Below, piece by piece: positions 8,593 through 16,528 of a stretch of DNA of 64,000 bases (position 1 is the stretch's first letter; each line of letters opens with the position of its first letter). A model generated the notes under the pieces. That model was not told where the DNA came from. It saw only the letters and a list, made by a program, of their open reading frames with translations, and ran no database searches. The stretch covers positions 62,001-126,000 of the forward strand of contig NZ_JAUAOA010000007.1 of the NCBI RefSeq assembly GCF_030542965.1, written 5' to 3'. The DNA is from Azotosporobacter soli. Its GTDB lineage: Bacteria; Bacillota; Negativicutes; SG130. The position numbers and the translations under genes were made by a program.

Positions 8593-9866
8593 GAAGATTC
8601 GCCCTCCTCGCCCATAGCCGTCAGCAGACCGAGCAACGCATAGTTGGCCACCATCGAACTGCCTCCATAACTTACGAAAGGAAGAGTAATGCCGGTCAAC
8701 GGCAAGAATTTGCTGATCCCGCCGACAATCAACAGCACCTGTAAAGCCAACGCAGTTGCAAACCCTGCCGCAGCTAACATGCGGAATGAATCGCGCCCGC
8801 GCAGCGCAACACGAAATGCGCGTACGATCAACAATAAATATAAAAGGAAGACGGCCATACTACCAGCAACACCTAATTCTTCCGCTATCGCAGCAAAAAT
8901 GAAGTCGGTGTGCACTTCCGGGATCAGTTCCGGACGCCCCAGGCCAAGCCCTTTGCCAAACAAACCACCCGCTGCCAGTGCGAACAAGGATTGAACTATC
9001 TGATAACCGCGCCCGTTAGGATCGGCCCATGGATTCAACCAGATATCAACCCTGGTTCTAATATGGTAATACCCATAATAGCAGACAACGACGCCAAGGA
9101 GGAAAAGCGCAATTCCGGCAATCACATAGATCTTACGTCCACTGGCCATATACAACATCGCAAGCGTGATCGAGAAGAAAAGCAATGCGGTACCGAGGTC
9201 AACCTGCGCAACAACCATCAGCAGCGTCATTCCCCAAACAGCCAGCAGCGGTGCCAGATAACGCAGCTGTGGTACGCTGATTCCAAATAACTTACGATCG
9301 GTCTGCGCAAGCACAACATGGCGTTCACACAGATAAGCAGCCATGAACATGACCAAGGTCAGTTTGGCGATCTCAGACGGTTGTAAACGCAACGGTCCCA
9401 AAATGATCCAGCTGCGATGCCCGCCGATATCGACGCCAAACAAAGCCGTCGCCATAACCAAGCCAATCGTCAATACACCCCAAGAATATTTAAACAGTGA
9501 CATTTTCAAAAACCAACGCCCCGGCAGGAGCGCCATTACTGTAAACACTGCCAGTCCAAGCGAACACCAGACGACTTGCGCTTGAAACAGCTCTGGTTTC
9601 AGTCGCAGCAACATCGTCAGGCCAAAACCGGAAAGGCATACGGCAATCGGCAGAAATAATTGATCACCACGCGATTTTCGTAGCGTTAGTACCGCATGCG
9701 CCGATACGGCAATTGTTGCGATCACCAATGCCGACTGCATGATCTGCGGCAGCGATTTTCCGCTGGCCAAACACGCAACGGCAAATCCATTAAGCAAAAC
9801 CAGCAGCGCCGCAGCTAACAGCCCTCGTTCGCATCCCCGCTTAAGCGCCATGAGCCGGCATCTCAC
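8589..9866 (-). CDS. SEDS-family peptidoglycan glycosyltransferase (FtsW/RodA-like)
   Basis: Polymerises lipid II into glycan strands across the membrane together with a class B PBP. The 425-aa protein is strongly hydrophobic, with around ten membrane segments and family signatures in QPSEIAKL, GTALLFF, GRGYQIVQSLFALAAGGLFGKGLG, HTDFIFA and the C-terminal PFVSYGGSSM. The GTG at 9866 overlaps the phosphatase gene by 26 bp; an ATG at 9851 is a possible alternative, since neither has a strong ribosome site. The next gene is its likely PBP partner. FtsW and RodA cannot be separated confidently here. Confidence 0.93.
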   Translation of the reverse strand: MRCRLMALKRGCERGLLAAALLVLLNGFAVACLASGKSLPQIMQSALVIATIAVSAHAVLTLRKSRGDQLFLPIAVCLSGFGLTMLLRLKPELFQAQVVWCSLGLAVFTVMALLPGRWFLKMSLFKYSWGVLTIGLVMATALFGVDIGGHRSWIILGPLRLQPSEIAKLTLVMFMAAYLCERHVVLAQTDRKLFGISVPQLRYLAPLLAVWGMTLLMVVAQVDLGTALLFFSITLAMLYMASGRKIYVIAGIALFLLGVVVCYYGYYHIRTRVDIWLNPWADPNGRGYQIVQSLFALAAGGLFGKGLGLGRPELIPEVHTDFIFAAIAEELGVAGSMAVFLLYLLLIVRAFRVALRGRDSFRMLAAAGFATALALQVLLIVGGISKFLPLTGITLPFVSYGGSSMVANYALLGLLTAMGEEGESS

Positions 9867-10566
9867 ATTCTATCAGGATGAAAGTCACGTTATCCGGCGC
9901 CCCGGCAGCTTTGGCCATACCGAGCAAGCGATTCGCTTTCTCTTCAAGACTCTCCTGTTTTTGCTCTAACACCTGCTGAATTTCCGCTTCACTGACGACT
10001 CCGGTCAAACCGTCGCTGCAAAGCAGCAAATAATCGCCCGCCCCTATTGAAAAACTCCCTTGTTCCACCAGCAATTCTCGCGCCGTCCCCACTGCACGCG
10101 TCAGTAAATTGCGCCGCGGATGTTCACGCGCTTCTCCCAGCGTCAAATTTCCGCTACGCACCATTTCACCGACCAACGTATGATCCTGCGTAACTTGTCG
10201 GCACTGCCCTTCACTTAGCCAGTAAAGGCGGCTGTCACCGACATGCGCCCAAAAAGCTTGATTCCCTTCAAGCAAGACTACGGTCGCTGTTGTTCCCATC
10301 CCTTGCATTCCGTCTTCTTTTTGCGCGCGTTGATAGATCTGCGCATTGGCGTCTTCGATTGCCGCAGCCAAATCTTTCTCAAGGACAAGTCGTTCCTGTA
10401 CCGCCCATTCCTTGATCACTTCGACTGCCATTGCACTCGCTGTTTCTCCGGCGGCATGCCCGCCCATACCGTCCGCTACCGCAAAGAGGCGCGGCGGTTG
10501 ATACAAATAACTGTCTTCGTTATTGCTTCGGACCAAACCGACATCTGTTCTTACAATGCTTATCAC
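9841..10566 (-). CDS. prpC: PP2C-family Ser/Thr protein phosphatase (PrpC/Stp)
   Basis: Removes phosphate from targets of the PASTA kinase encoded downstream. The 241-aa protein is a complete bacterial PP2C with the metal-binding and catalytic motifs NEDSY, DGMGGHAAGE, HVGDSRLYWL, TQDHTLV, CSDGL and GAPDNVT. The start is GTG at 10566, overlapping the FHA gene stop as GTGA. It is cytoplasmic with no membrane segment. Its place in FHA-FHA-PP2C-SEDS-PBP-kinase supports a matched kinase and phosphatase pair. Confidence 0.96.
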   Translation of the reverse strand: MISIVRTDVGLVRSNNEDSYLYQPPRLFAVADGMGGHAAGETASAMAVEVIKEWAVQERLVLEKDLAAAIEDANAQIYQRAQKEDGMQGMGTTATVVLLEGNQAFWAHVGDSRLYWLSEGQCRQVTQDHTLVGEMVRSGNLTLGEAREHPRRNLLTRAVGTARELLVEQGSFSIGAGDYLLLCSDGLTGVVSEAEIQQVLEQKQESLEEKANRLLGMAKAAGAPDNVTFILIECEMPAHGA

Positions 10567-11009
10567 GCTAAATCACCTCGCCGAAACTCCAATGTCACCG
10601 GCCCAATGCCGATACGATCGCCCTCGGTCAGACACACCGGTTTTTTGATTTCCCGTCCGTTTAAAAAGGTCTTATTCGTACTTTCCAGATCTTCGAGCCA
10701 GTAACCGTCACCCTGCCAAGCAATGCAGGCATGTTCCGCCGAAACAAAAGAATCTTCGATTACCACATCATTGCGCGTACTGCGTCCAATCATAATTGCG
10801 TCGCCCTGCAAAGTGAAACTGGACGGCCAATTCGGCAAAGCACCTGCAACAACAAGCAAGCGAACCGGCAAGCGTTTGGCAGGTCTCTCCCGCAATTGTC
10901 TGACCAGACTGCGCAAGACCCTATAGATAAAATAATAAAGAAGCGTCAAAAACGTATAGTGTAAGAATATGGCCGCCATATTCCAAATCGCTATCCTTGA
11001 AGGCATCAT
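10563..11009 (-). CDS. Membrane-anchored FHA domain protein (FhaB/FipA-like)
   Basis: FHA domains bind phosphothreonine, here probably on targets of the neighbouring kinase. The 148-aa protein has one N-terminal membrane segment (about 8-30) and then a C-terminal FHA domain (about 68-140) with GRSTRNDVVIEDSFVSAEHA and STNKTFLNGRE, the usual phospho-threonine pocket residues R, S and N. It overlaps the upstream FHA gene by 4 bp (ATGA) and the phosphatase by 4 bp (GTGA). In actinobacteria the equivalent protein links PknA/B signalling with wall synthesis; that role is inferred here. Confidence 0.9.
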   Translation of the reverse strand: MMPSRIAIWNMAAIFLHYTFLTLLYYFIYRVLRSLVRQLRERPAKRLPVRLLVVAGALPNWPSSFTLQGDAIMIGRSTRNDVVIEDSFVSAEHACIAWQGDGYWLEDLESTNKTFLNGREIKKPVCLTEGDRIGIGPVTLEFRRGDLA

Positions 11010-11749
11010 GTATTCACCTCGTACTCCAACTCCGTACTGCCGATGCGAATACGGTCTCCATCGCGCAATGCAGCCTCCTGAATCAACACTTCATTGAGCT
11101 TGGTGCCATTAAGGCTCTGCGCATCATAGATCATATGCATTTCCGTTGCTTCTGCCCAGCAAATATACGCGTGCAAGCGCGAGGCGCTCTGATCCGCCAA
11201 TACCAGATCGTTGCTTTGCAAGCGTCCGATATTAATTCGCCCTGCCCCTAACTGTAAAACAAATCCAACGTCCGCCCCCTTGACGATTCGAAGGCGCGCC
11301 GGTCGAGCCGCAGGTAACGCCAAAGAAGGAAACTCCGGTTTGGCAAAGATGCGCGTCGATTGCAGTTCGTCTTCCGCCGGACTTTCCGCTTCACAACTCG
11401 GTGTAAACGTCGCCTCAACGCGCAAGCAGCCATGCGCCAGCGCGGCATCCGGCAAGAGATGAATTTCCAGCGCACCGGAAAATTTCAGCTGCTGCTCTTG
11501 CGCTTCTTTTGTCAGGCAAACCTTAAGCTCCTCTAACAGAGTCTGATCAGCGGTCAGGCGTACCTGTTCCTCCGGCTGCAAGTATACACTATAGCGTTGC
11601 GGCGCAATACGCTCCGTTGCCTTATCCAGCATCGTCTTAATTAATTGTTGCAGCACTTCTACCGGTTGCAGCGTCCCAGCCAGTTTTTCATTGAAAAAAC
11701 CTTCTATACATCGCTCTAACGCGCCTTCCATGCGTCGCATCCAGCTCAT
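11006..11749 (-). CDS. DUF3662 and FHA domain protein (FhaA-like)
   Basis: The first gene of the kinase operon encodes a 247-aa soluble protein with an N-terminal DUF3662 domain (about 1-120, beginning MSWMRRMEGALERCIEGF as in FhaA relatives), a linker, and a C-terminal FHA domain (about 150-240) with INIGRLQSNDLVLADQSASRLHA and SLNGTKLNE. It probably recruits phosphorylated partners to the SEDS/PBP machinery. A good ribosome site (GGAGGG) precedes the ATG, and a near-consensus promoter sits 37 bp upstream. Function beyond phosphothreonine binding is inferred. Confidence 0.9.
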   Translation of the reverse strand: MSWMRRMEGALERCIEGFFNEKLAGTLQPVEVLQQLIKTMLDKATERIAPQRYSVYLQPEEQVRLTADQTLLEELKVCLTKEAQEQQLKFSGALEIHLLPDAALAHGCLRVEATFTPSCEAESPAEDELQSTRIFAKPEFPSLALPAARPARLRIVKGADVGFVLQLGAGRINIGRLQSNDLVLADQSASRLHAYICWAEATEMHMIYDAQSLNGTKLNEVLIQEAALRDGDRIRIGSTELEYEVNT

Positions 11750-11785
11750 GACAGTCCCTCCGCTTATCGTTCGTCATATTTTTAT

Positions 11786-11815
11786 ATTATACGCCATTTT
11801 CTCCGGTTACGTCAA
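11786..11815 (-). promoter_or_regulatory. Sigma-A promoter of the FHA-PP2C-SEDS-PBP-kinase operon
   Basis: On the minus strand TTGACG (complement of 11810..11815) and TATAAT (complement of 11786..11791) are separated by 18 bp. The -35 overlaps the T-run of the rlmN terminator, so the previous unit ends where the next begins. Confidence 0.82.
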
Positions 11816-11852
11816 AAAGCCGAAGGCCAGGCTACTCGCCTGTCCCCTCGGC
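11814..11852 (-). terminator. Terminator overlapping the 3' end of rlmN
   Basis: On the minus strand GCCGAGG pairs with CCTTCGGC around an inner CAGGC/GCCTG stem, followed by TTTTTGACG. The 5' arm includes the last codons and stop of rlmN. Confidence 0.85.
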
Positions 11853-12899
11853 TTCACGCCCTTCCAGATGGCGTTTTCGCAATTGTCCGCAGGCCGCTTT
11901 GATGTCGCCGCCCATTTCGCGGCGCAACGTCACACTGAGCCCCTGCGCCTCAAGCCAATCTGCAAAGCGTTGTACATGCTTCGCGTCCGGCGGAGTCATC
12001 CCCTGTTCCGGAACAGGATTGACCGGAATCAGGTTAATATGGCAAAGCTGCCCTTTTAGCAAACGGCTCAAATTGAGCGCATCAAATTCCCTGTCATTTA
12101 TTCCGTCGATCAGTGTATACTCATAAGTCACCCGGCGTCCGGTCGCCGTAGCATATCGTCGTCCTGCTTCCACGACTTCTCGGATCGGATACGTGTCATT
12201 CATCGGCATCAAGCGGCTACGCGTCACATCATCCGCCGCATGCAGCGAAATTGACAACGTAAGCGGCATCCCTTCGGCCGCCAATCGATCAATCCCCGGT
12301 ACCAATCCGACCGTAGACACAGCAACCGAGCGTAAGCTGAGGTTTAGACAGTAGGGGGCATGGCAAAGTCGAATAAAGTCGACGACTGCCTGGTAGTTGG
12401 CCATCGGTTCGCCCGACCCCATCACGACGATGCTGTTGACGCCTTGTCCGGAAACTTTTAAAAGAGCGTCGGCGAACAGCACTTGGTCAAGGATTTCACC
12501 AGTCGTCAGACTGCGGCTCACGCCATTCAAGGTAGAAGCGCAAAAACGGCAGCCCATCGCGCAACCGACCTGCGTTGAAACGCAGACGCTGTTGCCGTAA
12601 CGGTGGCGCATCACAACCGTTTCCACCGCCATGCCGTCGGCAAAAGCGAGCAAATACTTGCTGGTATCGCCACGCTGGCTATGCTGTTCGTTGATTATCA
12701 CCGCACGTTGGATTACAAAGACAGAGGCCATGCGTTGCCGCAGTTCCTTGCCGAGATCCGTCATTTCCTCAAAAGCTGTCGCATTACGCTGATACATCCA
12801 ACGCGCGACTTGTTCGGCCCGATAACTTTGGCAACCTTCGATTGCTTGAAATGCGTTTTTCAATGCGGCCACGTCATATCCGAATATATTTGTTTGCAA
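11832..12899 (-). CDS. rlmN: Dual-specificity 23S rRNA A2503 / tRNA A37 C2-methyltransferase
   Basis: A radical SAM enzyme that methylates C2 of A2503 in 23S rRNA and of A37 in some tRNAs. The 355-aa protein shows the CX3CX2C iron-sulfur motif in CAMGCRFCAST, the SAM-contacting GSGEPMANY and SLHAADD, and a C-terminal methylatable cysteine in KAACGQL. The start is TTG at 12899, preceded by AGGAG; it begins 12 bp after the rsmB stop. It closes the priA-def-fmt-DUF116-rsmB-rlmN run and ends in its own terminator. Confidence 0.96.
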   Translation of the reverse strand: MQTNIFGYDVAALKNAFQAIEGCQSYRAEQVARWMYQRNATAFEEMTDLGKELRQRMASVFVIQRAVIINEQHSQRGDTSKYLLAFADGMAVETVVMRHRYGNSVCVSTQVGCAMGCRFCASTLNGVSRSLTTGEILDQVLFADALLKVSGQGVNSIVVMGSGEPMANYQAVVDFIRLCHAPYCLNLSLRSVAVSTVGLVPGIDRLAAEGMPLTLSISLHAADDVTRSRLMPMNDTYPIREVVEAGRRYATATGRRVTYEYTLIDGINDREFDALNLSRLLKGQLCHINLIPVNPVPEQGMTPPDAKHVQRFADWLEAQGLSVTLRREMGGDIKAACGQLRKRHLEGREAEGTGE

Positions 12900-12911
12900 T
12901 GTCTTCTTCTC

Positions 12912-14231
12912 CTACTTTCGCCGCATGCGGCAAATAAAAAAGCCGTCCGAATCATCCTGTTGCGGCCAAAGCTGCAGCATTCCCGGAGTCTCTGAAACAT
13001 CGTCCGGCAGCGGCGCGAGGGTGAAATCCGTATGCTGAGCCAAAAACCAGCCGATAACAGCCTGATTTTCCTCTTCTTCCGTCGTGCAGGTACTGTAAAC
13101 CAAGATGCCGCCCGGTTTAACGCAAGCAGCAGCACTGGATAAGATTCGCCGCTGCAGCTCCGGCAACTCTTTTAACATTTCCGGTTTTTTGCGCCAGCGG
13201 GCGTCAGCCCTGCGGCGCAGAACGCCAAAACCAGAACAGGGTGCATCAACCAAGACGCGATCCGCAAGCGAAGGAAATATCGAGTCGACTGCACAGGCAT
13301 CCTGCAGCATCGGTTCAATATTGGAAAGCCCCAATCGCTCTGCATTCTGATGGATCAATTCCAGTTTATGTTCGTGAATGTCCAGCGCGATAACACGTCC
13401 GGTATTTTCCATCAACGTCGCAATATGCGTTGTCTTGCCGCCCGGTGCAGCGCAAACATCAAGGATCAGTTCCCCCGGTTGCGGCTGCAGCCAGTGAGCA
13501 ACCCGCATCGAACTCTCGTCCTGAACCTGAAACAGACCTTCTTTAAGCGATACCAGGCTAGACAAGGCCGGGTGCGCATGGATCACAACGCCTTCCGGCA
13601 CTGCACTTGAAGCCTCCGCAGTAACCCCTTCTTGCGCCAAACGCGCCAACAGTTCCTCGCGCGAAATTTTAAGCGTATTTGTCCGTACCGTCAGCGTCGG
13701 CGTCACATTGTTGATCCTGCAAAGTTCTTCCACGGCTTCGCGGCCGAGCCGTTTCAGCCAACGTTCTACAATCCAGAGCGGATGACAATATTTCCGAGCC
13801 AAAAACAGCGCCGGCTCTTTTTTCTCGTCCGGATAGACAATGCGTTCCGGTTGGCGCGCAATCGTACGCAATACGCCATTGACAAATTTCACCGTTCCGG
13901 CATGTCCGTAGATTTTGGCGAGTTCAGCCGCTTGGTTGCAAGCCGCCGAAGCAGGAACCTTATCCATGAAAATCAACTGGTAAATTCCCATTCGGAGCAC
14001 ATTGCGAATCACTGGCGGAATCTTACTAAGTGGACGCGCAACGTAAATCGACAGCATCCAGTCCAGCGTCTCGCCTGCCTTCACAGTTCCGTAGACTAGT
14101 TCCGTCACAAATCGTCGATCCTGATCCTGCAGCGAGTGACGGGTTAATTCTTTAGCCAACGCTATATTCGCATAAGCGCCGTTATTTTGAACCTCATTAA
14201 TAATTCGCAGGGCAATTTCCCTTGCTTTCAT
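12912..14231 (-). CDS. rsmB: 16S rRNA C967 C5-methyltransferase
   Basis: Methylates C5 of a helix 31 cytosine in 16S rRNA. The 439-aa protein has an N-terminal NusB-like RNA-binding domain (about 1-130) and a C-terminal Rossmann methyltransferase with the SAM motif DVCAAPGGKTTHIA, the conserved DAPCSG cysteine and the catalytic cysteine in YSTCT. Full length for the family. The ATG at 14231 has GAGGTG 5 nt upstream and lies 12 bp after the DUF116 gene. Confidence 0.96.
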   Translation of the reverse strand: MKAREIALRIINEVQNNGAYANIALAKELTRHSLQDQDRRFVTELVYGTVKAGETLDWMLSIYVARPLSKIPPVIRNVLRMGIYQLIFMDKVPASAACNQAAELAKIYGHAGTVKFVNGVLRTIARQPERIVYPDEKKEPALFLARKYCHPLWIVERWLKRLGREAVEELCRINNVTPTLTVRTNTLKISREELLARLAQEGVTAEASSAVPEGVVIHAHPALSSLVSLKEGLFQVQDESSMRVAHWLQPQPGELILDVCAAPGGKTTHIATLMENTGRVIALDIHEHKLELIHQNAERLGLSNIEPMLQDACAVDSIFPSLADRVLVDAPCSGFGVLRRRADARWRKKPEMLKELPELQRRILSSAAACVKPGGILVYSTCTTEEEENQAVIGWFLAQHTDFTLAPLPDDVSETPGMLQLWPQQDDSDGFFICRMRRK

Positions 14232-14243
14232 GTTTGCACCTCA

Positions 14244-15008
14244 TTATTTAACGACAAACTCCCTTACCGCTTCATCCACCTTATCTACATCGATGCGGGT
14301 GTTGCAGCATGGGCCGAAGGGCCGTTCATTTAATACACCGATTACCGGCAATGGAAATACATCCTGGATGCCGCTCGTCAAATCGCGCTCGCAGGCAATT
14401 GCAAGAACCGCTTTCGGGCGCAAACCTTTGATAACTTTGCGCGCCAGGGTTCCTCCCGTGACAACCGCCAGATGGCAGCCATGACGCCGCGCGATTTCCA
14501 ACAGCTCGCCAACCTGACAGCGGCCGCAGTTTTTGCAGTTTGAAACATCGTGCGTAATTTTATGTGGACAGCTCTCATGCTGCAGGCAATGCGGCGTAAG
14601 AATCAACAGCCGCTCCGGCGGCACGTGTATGCCCCGATTCTTTACCAAATGATTGCTGGCTTCAATGAAGGAACGTTCGATGCGTTCCTTGTCTACATCC
14701 AACAAGCGTCCGATTCTGATTGCCAAGGGAAACAGTAAGTTGACTGCCGACCAGGCCGGAGCTTGGAACATGGTGAGCGTAGGAAAACCGGCAATCGTCA
14801 ATATGACGCCGCCGATTCCCACCGCTAGAACCAAGAGAAAAAAAGCCAATGCCCAGCCCAGCAGCACCGGCAGATATGCACTTATATTCGCCAACCCCGG
14901 AAAACTCACTACCCATAAACCATAGGTAGACATGGCCGCAAGCAGCAAGCTTACCAAAATGAGCGCCAGAAACAACCGTTTCTTCGGTCGAACCATCGCA
15001 TTAATCAC
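14244..15008 (-). CDS. DUF116 domain membrane protein
   Basis: Function unknown. The 254-aa protein has two N-terminal membrane helices (about 10-30 and 40-70) and a cytoplasmic cysteine-rich part with CX2C and CX6C arrangements in CLQHESCPHK and CKNCGRC, plus CERD and PFGPCCNTR near the C terminus. These clustered cysteines suggest a metal or iron-sulfur site, as proposed for DUF116. The start is GTG at 15008 with GAAGGTGA upstream. It is found between fmt and rsmB in other Firmicutes too, which hints at a role tied to translation, but none is shown. Confidence 0.85.
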   Translation of the reverse strand: MINAMVRPKKRLFLALILVSLLLAAMSTYGLWVVSFPGLANISAYLPVLLGWALAFFLLVLAVGIGGVILTIAGFPTLTMFQAPAWSAVNLLFPLAIRIGRLLDVDKERIERSFIEASNHLVKNRGIHVPPERLLILTPHCLQHESCPHKITHDVSNCKNCGRCQVGELLEIARRHGCHLAVVTGGTLARKVIKGLRPKAVLAIACERDLTSGIQDVFPLPVIGVLNERPFGPCCNTRIDVDKVDEAVREFVVK

Positions 15009-15019
15009 AACGTCACCTT

Positions 15020-15964
15020 CTATGCTAAAATCATGCCCGGCTTGACCTGGTAGCCGGTTGCAAACTCTTTCGCCGTCATGCGACGTTTCGATTCCGGTTG
15101 CACTTCAAGCAGTTCAAGTACCCCCTGACCGGTAGCGAGCCAGAAACCATTCTCCGTCATAGCCAAAACTTCTCCAGGCTGACCGCCCAACTCCGTCAGT
15201 GCACTATCGATTTGTTTTGTTCGCCACACTTTAAGATTCTTATTCTGAAATGTTGTATATGCACCCGGCCAAGGATTGAGGCCTCTGACGCGGTTATGAA
15301 GCTGCTGCGCCGACAGAGTCCAGTCAAGACGCTCCATGTCGCGCTTTAGCATCGATGCATAGGTGGCATTCTCACCCTGCGGCAGGCGCGGCGCTTTGCC
15401 GTCGAGCAAGAGACACAGCGTCTTTGAAAGTAGCTTCGCCCCCATTGCCTGTAACGCATCATGCAGTTCACCGGTTGTCATATCGGGGTCAATCGACAAT
15501 TCTTCCCTTAAAATCATATCACCCGTATCCATTCCTACGTCCATATGCATTGTGGTAACGCCGCTCAGCGTTTCCCCTTCCATAATCGCCCAATGAATTG
15601 GAGCCGCACCGCGATACTTCGGCAACAATGAGGCATGCACATTAATACAACCCCACTTCGGCAGATCCAAGAGAGTCTTCGGCAAAATCTGACCGTAGGC
15701 AACGACGACCATGATGTCCGGCTGCAGCGCCATCAGACTTTCCAGCGCTTCCGGTTCGCGAATTTTTTTCGGCTGCAGGATTTCAAGGCCATGCATCAAT
15801 GCCGCCTCTTTGACCGGCGAAAAAGTGACCTTCTGTCCCCGTCCGCGCGGCCTATCGGGCTGCGTCACTACTGCGACAATCTCATAGCCTTCTTTGACCA
15901 GTATATCCAAACAGGGAACGGCGAAATCCGGCGTTCCCATAAAAACAACACGTGTCTTATTCAT
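15020..15964 (-). CDS. fmt: Methionyl-tRNA formyltransferase
   Basis: Formylates Met-tRNA for initiation using 10-formyltetrahydrofolate. The 314-aa protein carries FMGTPDFAVP, the catalytic N, H and D in CINVHASLLPKYRGAAPIHWA and GMDTGDM, and a C-terminal OB-like tRNA-binding domain (about 205-310) with NPWPGAYT. It starts 3 bp after the def stop. Def removes the formyl group that Fmt adds, so the pairing is functional as well as conserved. Confidence 0.97.
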   Translation of the reverse strand: MNKTRVVFMGTPDFAVPCLDILVKEGYEIVAVVTQPDRPRGRGQKVTFSPVKEAALMHGLEILQPKKIREPEALESLMALQPDIMVVVAYGQILPKTLLDLPKWGCINVHASLLPKYRGAAPIHWAIMEGETLSGVTTMHMDVGMDTGDMILREELSIDPDMTTGELHDALQAMGAKLLSKTLCLLLDGKAPRLPQGENATYASMLKRDMERLDWTLSAQQLHNRVRGLNPWPGAYTTFQNKNLKVWRTKQIDSALTELGGQPGEVLAMTENGFWLATGQGVLELLEVQPESKRRMTAKEFATGYQVKPGMILA

Positions 15965-15967
15965 CTT

Positions 15968-16423
15968 TTACAACCCTTTCTGCAGAGTCTGTGCTTTTTC
16001 AATAAATAAAATCCCCTGCAAGTGGTCAATTTCATGCTGCAATACCCGTGCGAGGAAACCTTCCGCATTAATGCGAACCTTACGCCCGCTGCGGTTCAAG
16101 CCTTCGACAACTACTTTCGTACACCGTTCCACATCACCAAATACACCCGGTACGCTCAGGCAACCTTCTAGCCCCGTTTCCGAACCTTCACTTTTTAGGA
16201 TCGACGGATTAATCACTTCAAGCAATCCATCTCCGGCATCAACGACGATGATTTGCAGCGACATGCCAACCTGCGGTGCGGCTAAGCCTACGCCATCCGC
16301 TTCATACATGGTTTCTGCCATGTCGTCGAGCAATTTTTTAATTCTTTTATCTATGCGTTCCACCGGCAAAGCCTGTTTCTTTAAGACAGGATCACCGGCT
16401 TTGCGGATTTCCAGCATCGCCAT
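15968..16423 (-). CDS. def: Peptide deformylase
   Basis: Removes the N-formyl group from new proteins using a ferrous or zinc ion. The 151-aa protein has all three family motifs: GVGLAAPQ, EGCLSVPG (metal cysteine) and QHEIDHLQG (two metal histidines and the catalytic glutamate). Size and missing insertions suggest a type 1 enzyme. AGGAGG sits 9 nt before the ATG at 16423. It lies between priA and fmt. Confidence 0.97.
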   Translation of the reverse strand: MAMLEIRKAGDPVLKKQALPVERIDKRIKKLLDDMAETMYEADGVGLAAPQVGMSLQIIVVDAGDGLLEVINPSILKSEGSETGLEGCLSVPGVFGDVERCTKVVVEGLNRSGRKVRINAEGFLARVLQHEIDHLQGILFIEKAQTLQKGL

Positions 16424-16528
16424 ATCCGGCTACCTCCTAGGCATCATTGATATCTTCACAAATTCTATCATAAGTATTTAGAAAAATCCACGAAAAACGG
16501 ACGACTTCCTGCCTCAAACTCATTTCTC

